A stretch of 55,630 nucleotides of DNA from Candidatus Kuenenia stuttgartensis (lineage in GTDB: Bacteria > Planctomycetota > Planctomycetia > Planctomycetales > Planctomycetaceae), in assembly GCA_945906725.1 (NCBI GenBank), contig CAMDRI010000013.1, positions 1-55,630 of the forward strand, written 5' to 3'. Position 1 is the stretch's first letter, and each line of letters opens with the position of its first letter. The notes beneath the pieces were generated by a model that did no database searches, had not been told where the DNA came from, and saw only the letters and a program-made list of their open reading frames with translations. A program made the position numbers and the translations under genes. Shown in pieces: positions 52,351-55,630 of this stretch.

Positions 52351-52405
52351 GCTTGGTTCTGATCTTCCTTCGGACCGACGTCTTTTTTCTCAGGAGATAC
52401 CACTA

Positions 52406-53512
52406 GTGACTCAATCCCCTCAAACCGACCGTCGTTCGTTCCTGACCACTGCCGCCGCTATGGCGGCCGCCGCTTTTGCGCGACCGACGTTCGCTCGCGA
52501 TTACGCGCAGCCGACGCGATATCCCGATCCCGACATCGTGACCCTCGACAAGCGTTTCAAGAAATACGCGCTCGGCAACACGCCGATTCAGCGGCTGTAT
52601 CACAGCGACCAAATGCTGTGGGCCGAGGGTCCGGCCTGGAACGGCGTTGGCCGGTATCTCTTGTGGAGCGACATCCCCAACAACGTCCAGTTGCGTTGGC
52701 TGGAAGAGGACGGACATGTCAGTGTCTTTCGCAATCCGGCCGGCAACAGCAACGGCAACACGTTCGATTTCCAAGGCCGACAGATTTCGTTCCAGCATGG
52801 CACTCGCAAAGTCGTCCGCTACGAATACGACGGCTCGGTGACGACGCTGGCCTCCGAGTTCAACGGCAAGTCGCTCAACGCACCCAACGATGGAGCGGTC
52901 CATCCCAACGGCGACATTTGGTTTACCGACCCCGGCTACGGCGGCTTGATGAACTACGAAGGAGTCAACGCCAAGACCGGTTCGGTGCAGCCGTATCAGA
53001 AGGAGGCGATCTATCGGATCGACGCGAAGACCGGCAAAGTGCATCAAGTGACCGACGAAATCTTCAAGCCCAATGGCCTGTGCTTCTCGCCCGATTACAA
53101 GAAGCTGTACGTCGCCGACACGGGAGCATCGCACTACGACGACGCTCCGAAGAACATCAAAGTCTGGGACATCGTGGATGAGAAGACTTTGAAGAACGGC
53201 AAAGAGTTCGCCTCAATGACGCTGGCGATGAAAAGCTCGGACGGCAAGGTGGTCGACAAGGCTGGCTTCGCCGACGGCATTCGTGCCGATGAGGATGGCA
53301 ACATCTGGGCGAGTGCCGGCTGGGTCGGTGACGGCTACGACGGCGTTCACGTCTTCGAGCCGAAAGAAGGTGTCCGCATCGGCCAAATCCTGCTGCCGGA
53401 GATTTGCAGCAATGTCTGCTTCGGCGGCTCGAAGCGCAGCCGCCTCTTCATGACCGGCAGCACGTCGCTGTACGCGGTCTATGTCGAGACGAAGGGTGCT
53501 CACATTACTTAA
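52406..53512 (+). CDS. SMP-30/gluconolactonase-family protein, Tat-exported
   Basis: A 368-residue beta-propeller of the SMP-30/LRE group, related to gluconolactonases. The GTG start at 52406 has AGGAGA 8 nt upstream and gives a twin-arginine signal (TDRRSFLTTAAAMAAAAFARPTFARD). Motifs are LWAEGPAWNGVGRYLLWSDIPNN with the metal-binding Glu, LNAPNDGAVHPNGDIWFTDPGYG, KPNGLCFSPDYKKLYVADTGA with Asn and Asp ligands, and ADGIRADEDGNIWASAG. It likely hydrolyses a sugar lactone in the periplasm. The longer ATG frame from 52295 lacks a signal and reads through the inverted repeat. Confidence 0.92.
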   Translation: MTQSPQTDRRSFLTTAAAMAAAAFARPTFARDYAQPTRYPDPDIVTLDKRFKKYALGNTPIQRLYHSDQMLWAEGPAWNGVGRYLLWSDIPNNVQLRWLEEDGHVSVFRNPAGNSNGNTFDFQGRQISFQHGTRKVVRYEYDGSVTTLASEFNGKSLNAPNDGAVHPNGDIWFTDPGYGGLMNYEGVNAKTGSVQPYQKEAIYRIDAKTGKVHQVTDEIFKPNGLCFSPDYKKLYVADTGASHYDDAPKNIKVWDIVDEKTLKNGKEFASMTLAMKSSDGKVVDKAGFADGIRADEDGNIWASAGWVGDGYDGVHVFEPKEGVRIGQILLPEICSNVCFGGSKRSRLFMTGSTSLYAVYVETKGAHIT

Positions 53513-53543
53513 GCCTACGACGTCCCTCCTGGAGTACGGTGGC

Positions 53544-53571
53544 TTGACACCGCCCTGCATTCCATTCGAAT
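53544..53571 (+). promoter_or_regulatory. Candidate promoter upstream of the small membrane protein / ketosynthase pair
   Basis: TTGACA (53544-53549), a 16-nt spacer and TCGAAT (53566-53571). The -10 is a 4/6 match, and the site is about 150 nt before the start codon, so it is weak support. Confidence 0.25.
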
Positions 53572-53724
53572 TGTGACCCTCATCAACTCCACAACCGCAG
53601 TCACGAACATCGCTTGGTTAAGGATCGTTTTTCTGAAGATCAACGCCCTTATTTCAATTGAATTGAGGGCTGCGTCGAGTCGCAGCGCTCCAAGGTGGTT
53701 TGGCAGGGCGAAACGGTGACGACT

Positions 53725-53946
53725 ATGAAACGAACTCTTCGACAAAACATCCTTTGCGGCTGGCTGTTGCTGGCGGTTGTCGGCTGGTTCGCACCGTCAA
53801 TCGTGTCGGCTCAGGACGCAGCCCCGAAGTCGGGAGTCGTCACGTCCTCCAGCACCTCGAATTATTATCTCGAGTACTTCATGGTGATCGTGTTGTTTGG
53901 CGGGGCGTTGTTCGCGGTCTGCCGCACCAGCCGCCGAAACATGTGA
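53725..53946 (+). CDS. Small membrane protein
   Basis: A 73-residue protein with a signal peptide (ILCGWLLLAVVGWFAPSIVSAQ), a short Ser/Thr-rich stretch and one transmembrane helix (YFMVIVLFGGALFAVC), ending in a basic tail (RTSRRNM). No family is recognised. It ends 2 bp before the ketosynthase start codon, so the two are almost certainly co-translated, which supports it being a real gene. Confidence 0.7.
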   Translation: MKRTLRQNILCGWLLLAVVGWFAPSIVSAQDAAPKSGVVTSSSTSNYYLEYFMVIVLFGGALFAVCRTSRRNM

Positions 53947-53948
53947 CG

Positions 53949-55154
53949 ATGAGCGATTCCGCAAGCGGCCACGCCGAGCCGACCGGCCGCCGACAAGTTG
54001 TTGTGACCGGCATCGGTTTGGTGACTCCGTTCGGTGCCGGACGAGAGATCTCGTGGTCCGCCATTCGCGACGGACGCAGCGCGGTCGACTGGTTCGCGGC
54101 GGATGATCGCAGCGGCTCGCGACCACGAAGATTGCGCTGGGCTGGAGCCTCCGCTCCCGCCGAATTACTCGCGTCGGTCGAGCCGGTCGTGTCGATGGCG
54201 GTGGTTGCCGCGCGCGAGGCGATGGCTCATGCGGGATTGACGGACATCTCCGAGCACGGCGGCTGTGTCATCGGCACGAGCAAGCTCGGACTGCGAAGTT
54301 TCACGCGTGCCGTACCCCACGAGTTCTGGCCAAACGCAGCAGCTCTCGCCGTGGCGAGCAATTGGGATCTGCGAGGCCCGGCGTTGTGTCCGGTCGCCGC
54401 GTGCGCGACCGGTTTGGTCAGTTTGATTCGTGGCACGGACCTGATTCGATCGGGTGAATGCGGCGTGGTGCTGGCCGGCAGTTCGGATGCGTCGCTGGTG
54501 CCGATCGTGCTCGGTTCGTTTCAGCGGCTGGGTGTGCTGGCTCGTGGCTTCGAGGAGCCGGCGACCGCTTGCCGACCGTTCGATGCCGAGCGATCCGGTT
54601 TCGTCATCGGCGAAGGGGCCGCCGTGATGGTGCTGGAGGACCGCGAGCACGCGGTCGCACGCGGAGCCAACATCCTGGCGGAATTCGTCGCCGCCGGACT
54701 GGCGAGCGATCCCAGTGGCCTGACTCAAATCGATCCCGACGGAACTTCGCTGGCGTGGCTGATTCGCGACGTGCTGCGACGAGCGGACGTTTCACTCGAC
54801 GAGATCGACGCCATCAATCTGCACGGCACGGCGACGCGGGCAAACGACATCGCCGAGGCTCGTGCCGTGCGTTCCGCGTTCGGGTCAGTGGCGGTTCGTC
54901 TCGCTTGCTCCAGTCAAAAGGGAGCGATCGGACATCTGCTTGGAGCGGCCGGCAGCGTCGAGTCCGCGTTCGCAGTCCTCGCACTGCGAGACCAAGTCGT
55001 TCCGCCGACGATCAACCTGCGAACGCCCGATCCTCAATGCGACCTTGACTACGTCCCCAACGAGTCGCGTCCGATGCGACTGCGAAACGTGCTCAAACTG
55101 TCGTTGGGTTTCGGCGGACATGTTGCCGTCGGCTTGTTTCGGGCCACGTCGTGA
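53949..55154 (+). CDS. Beta-ketoacyl-ACP synthase, FabF-like
   Basis: A 401-residue condensing enzyme. It begins VVVTGIGLVTPFGAG, has the active-site Cys at residue 152 in PVAACATGLVSL, the first His in NLHGTATRANDIAEA and the second His with Lys in SQKGAIGHLLGAAGSVE; the end is SLGFGGHVAVGLF. Thus the Cys-His-His triad is complete. The N-terminal part is somewhat divergent from housekeeping FabF (WAGASAPAELLASVEPVVSM), and no acyl-carrier protein gene is adjacent, so it may serve a secondary lipid pathway. It is coupled to a small membrane protein and convergent with an outer-membrane protein gene 3 bp away. Confidence 0.93.
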   Translation: MSDSASGHAEPTGRRQVVVTGIGLVTPFGAGREISWSAIRDGRSAVDWFAADDRSGSRPRRLRWAGASAPAELLASVEPVVSMAVVAAREAMAHAGLTDISEHGGCVIGTSKLGLRSFTRAVPHEFWPNAAALAVASNWDLRGPALCPVAACATGLVSLIRGTDLIRSGECGVVLAGSSDASLVPIVLGSFQRLGVLARGFEEPATACRPFDAERSGFVIGEGAAVMVLEDREHAVARGANILAEFVAAGLASDPSGLTQIDPDGTSLAWLIRDVLRRADVSLDEIDAINLHGTATRANDIAEARAVRSAFGSVAVRLACSSQKGAIGHLLGAAGSVESAFAVLALRDQVVPPTINLRTPDPQCDLDYVPNESRPMRLRNVLKLSLGFGGHVAVGLFRATS

Positions 55155-55157
55155 AGA

Positions 55158-55630
55158 CTACCAGGCGTAGCCCGCTCCGAAACCACCGATCACGGTTTTG
55201 TCGCTGTCGACGCTGGCCGAGAAACGACCGAACCAATGGTCCCCTGGTCGAAGGATGACTTCGCCGAGAAAGGCGGTCCCGCCGTAGCCATCGGCACCTC
55301 GGCCGTACGAACCCCTCAGAGCCACTGCGGGAAATACTGCGGGAAATACATCGACGGGAAATACATCGACCTCGACTCCGCCGGTGAGGATCAGATTCGT
55401 GTCGCTGTCCTTTTGTCGGAACGCAAATCCGGGAGTGGTGGCCTTCAGATCCGCTTGCCGCCAATTCATTCCCAATTGCATAAACGGCCGGATGTTCTCG
55501 GTGGCGCGCGCGAAGAAATTCAATCCGAGATCGCCGCCCAACAATTTCATATTCATTTCGAAACCGGGGATCGAAGGATCGCGGAGGTCTAAACCAATTC
55601 CCGAAAACGAGCCGGTGACATCAATCCCGC
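55158..55630 (-). CDS. Outer-membrane beta-barrel-like protein, C-terminal part (5' end outside window)
   Basis: The frame is open to the window edge, giving 157 visible residues. Alternating hydrophobic/polar strands separated by Gly/Asp turns (GLDLRDPSIPGFEMNMKLLGGDLGLNF split over two strands, GDHWFGRFSASVDSDKTVIGGFGAGYAW at the end) and a terminal aromatic residue suggest an outer-membrane barrel. No family is identified. A tandem-repeat region encodes VDVFPVDVFPAVFPAV. The stop codon is 3 bp from the ketosynthase stop codon. Confidence 0.65.
   Translation of the reverse strand, partial: GIDVTGSFSGIGLDLRDPSIPGFEMNMKLLGGDLGLNFFARATENIRPFMQLGMNWRQADLKATTPGFAFRQKDSDTNLILTGGVEVDVFPVDVFPAVFPAVALRGSYGRGADGYGGTAFLGEVILRPGDHWFGRFSASVDSDKTVIGGFGAGYAW
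55326..55370. repeat. 12/15-bp tandem repeat in the barrel gene
   Basis: Two TGCGGGAAATAC units, then ATCGACGGGAAATAC and ATCGAC. On the coding strand this gives the repeated VDVFP/AVFP residues. All units are multiples of three. Confidence 0.85.

Noticed and set aside
52295..52405. ATG start at 52295 for the SMP-30 protein
   Set aside because: It would put 37 residues before the Tat signal; the GTG at 52406 has a good ribosome-binding site.

Overview
The window reads as a chromosome segment of a planctomycete (Planctomycetota). The DUF1501 and DUF1549/DUF1553 proteins, a giant PVC-type multiheme protein with a DUF6797-like domain, ThuA/LamG proteins, Tat-exported SMP-30 and DUF1501 proteins, GC-rich codon use and abundant short palindromic repeats all point that way. 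No tRNA, rRNA, CRISPR array, phage or transposase gene was seen.

Layout. 1-1843: the 3' end of a DUF1501 gene and tilS. 1945-3476 (minus): a retron, with a reverse transcriptase carrying the retron NAxxH and VTG motifs and, directly upstream, a 179-nt non-coding region bounded by a 17-nt a1/a2 inverted repeat. 3576-12604: housekeeping genes (M16 peptidase, folK, infA, rnhA, ppdK) with two small exported or membrane proteins and an FHA protein. 12650-16924: an HrpA-type DEAH helicase interrupted in frame by four different palindromic repeats. 17173-21089: a DUF1549/DUF1553 plus DUF1501 pair. 21100-24413 (minus): a tight run of phospholipid-methyltransferase-like protein, sensor histidine kinase and SpoIID-like protein. 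24524-35386: a thioredoxin-like protein, DUF805-SRPBCC protein, MoxR ATPase, CPBP protease, HpcH/HpaI aldolase, PQQ-like propeller, heme-motif alpha/alpha-barrel protein, a gluzincin-like peptidase and a radical SAM protein. 35347-42272 (minus): two ORFs (pentaheme PVC protein and ThuA-ThuA-LamG protein) that look like one gene split by a 56-bp palindrome. 42411-44677: DUF3592 protein and M19 dipeptidase. 44769-49890: an EccC/FtsK-like membrane ATPase and a double GNAT protein. 49983-55630: transketolase, SMP-30 lactonase, a small membrane protein, a beta-ketoacyl synthase and a partial outer-membrane barrel.

The main novelties are (1) a complete-looking myxobacterial-type retron with no obvious effector neighbour; (2) at least a dozen short palindromic elements of several families, many sharing GTAG...CTAC ends, that sit inside coding sequences without closing the frame or supply stop codons; and (3) one such element, next to an A9 run, that separates two ORFs which become a single 2289-residue reading frame when it is removed. 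All functional calls are from reading the sequence; no database search was possible.
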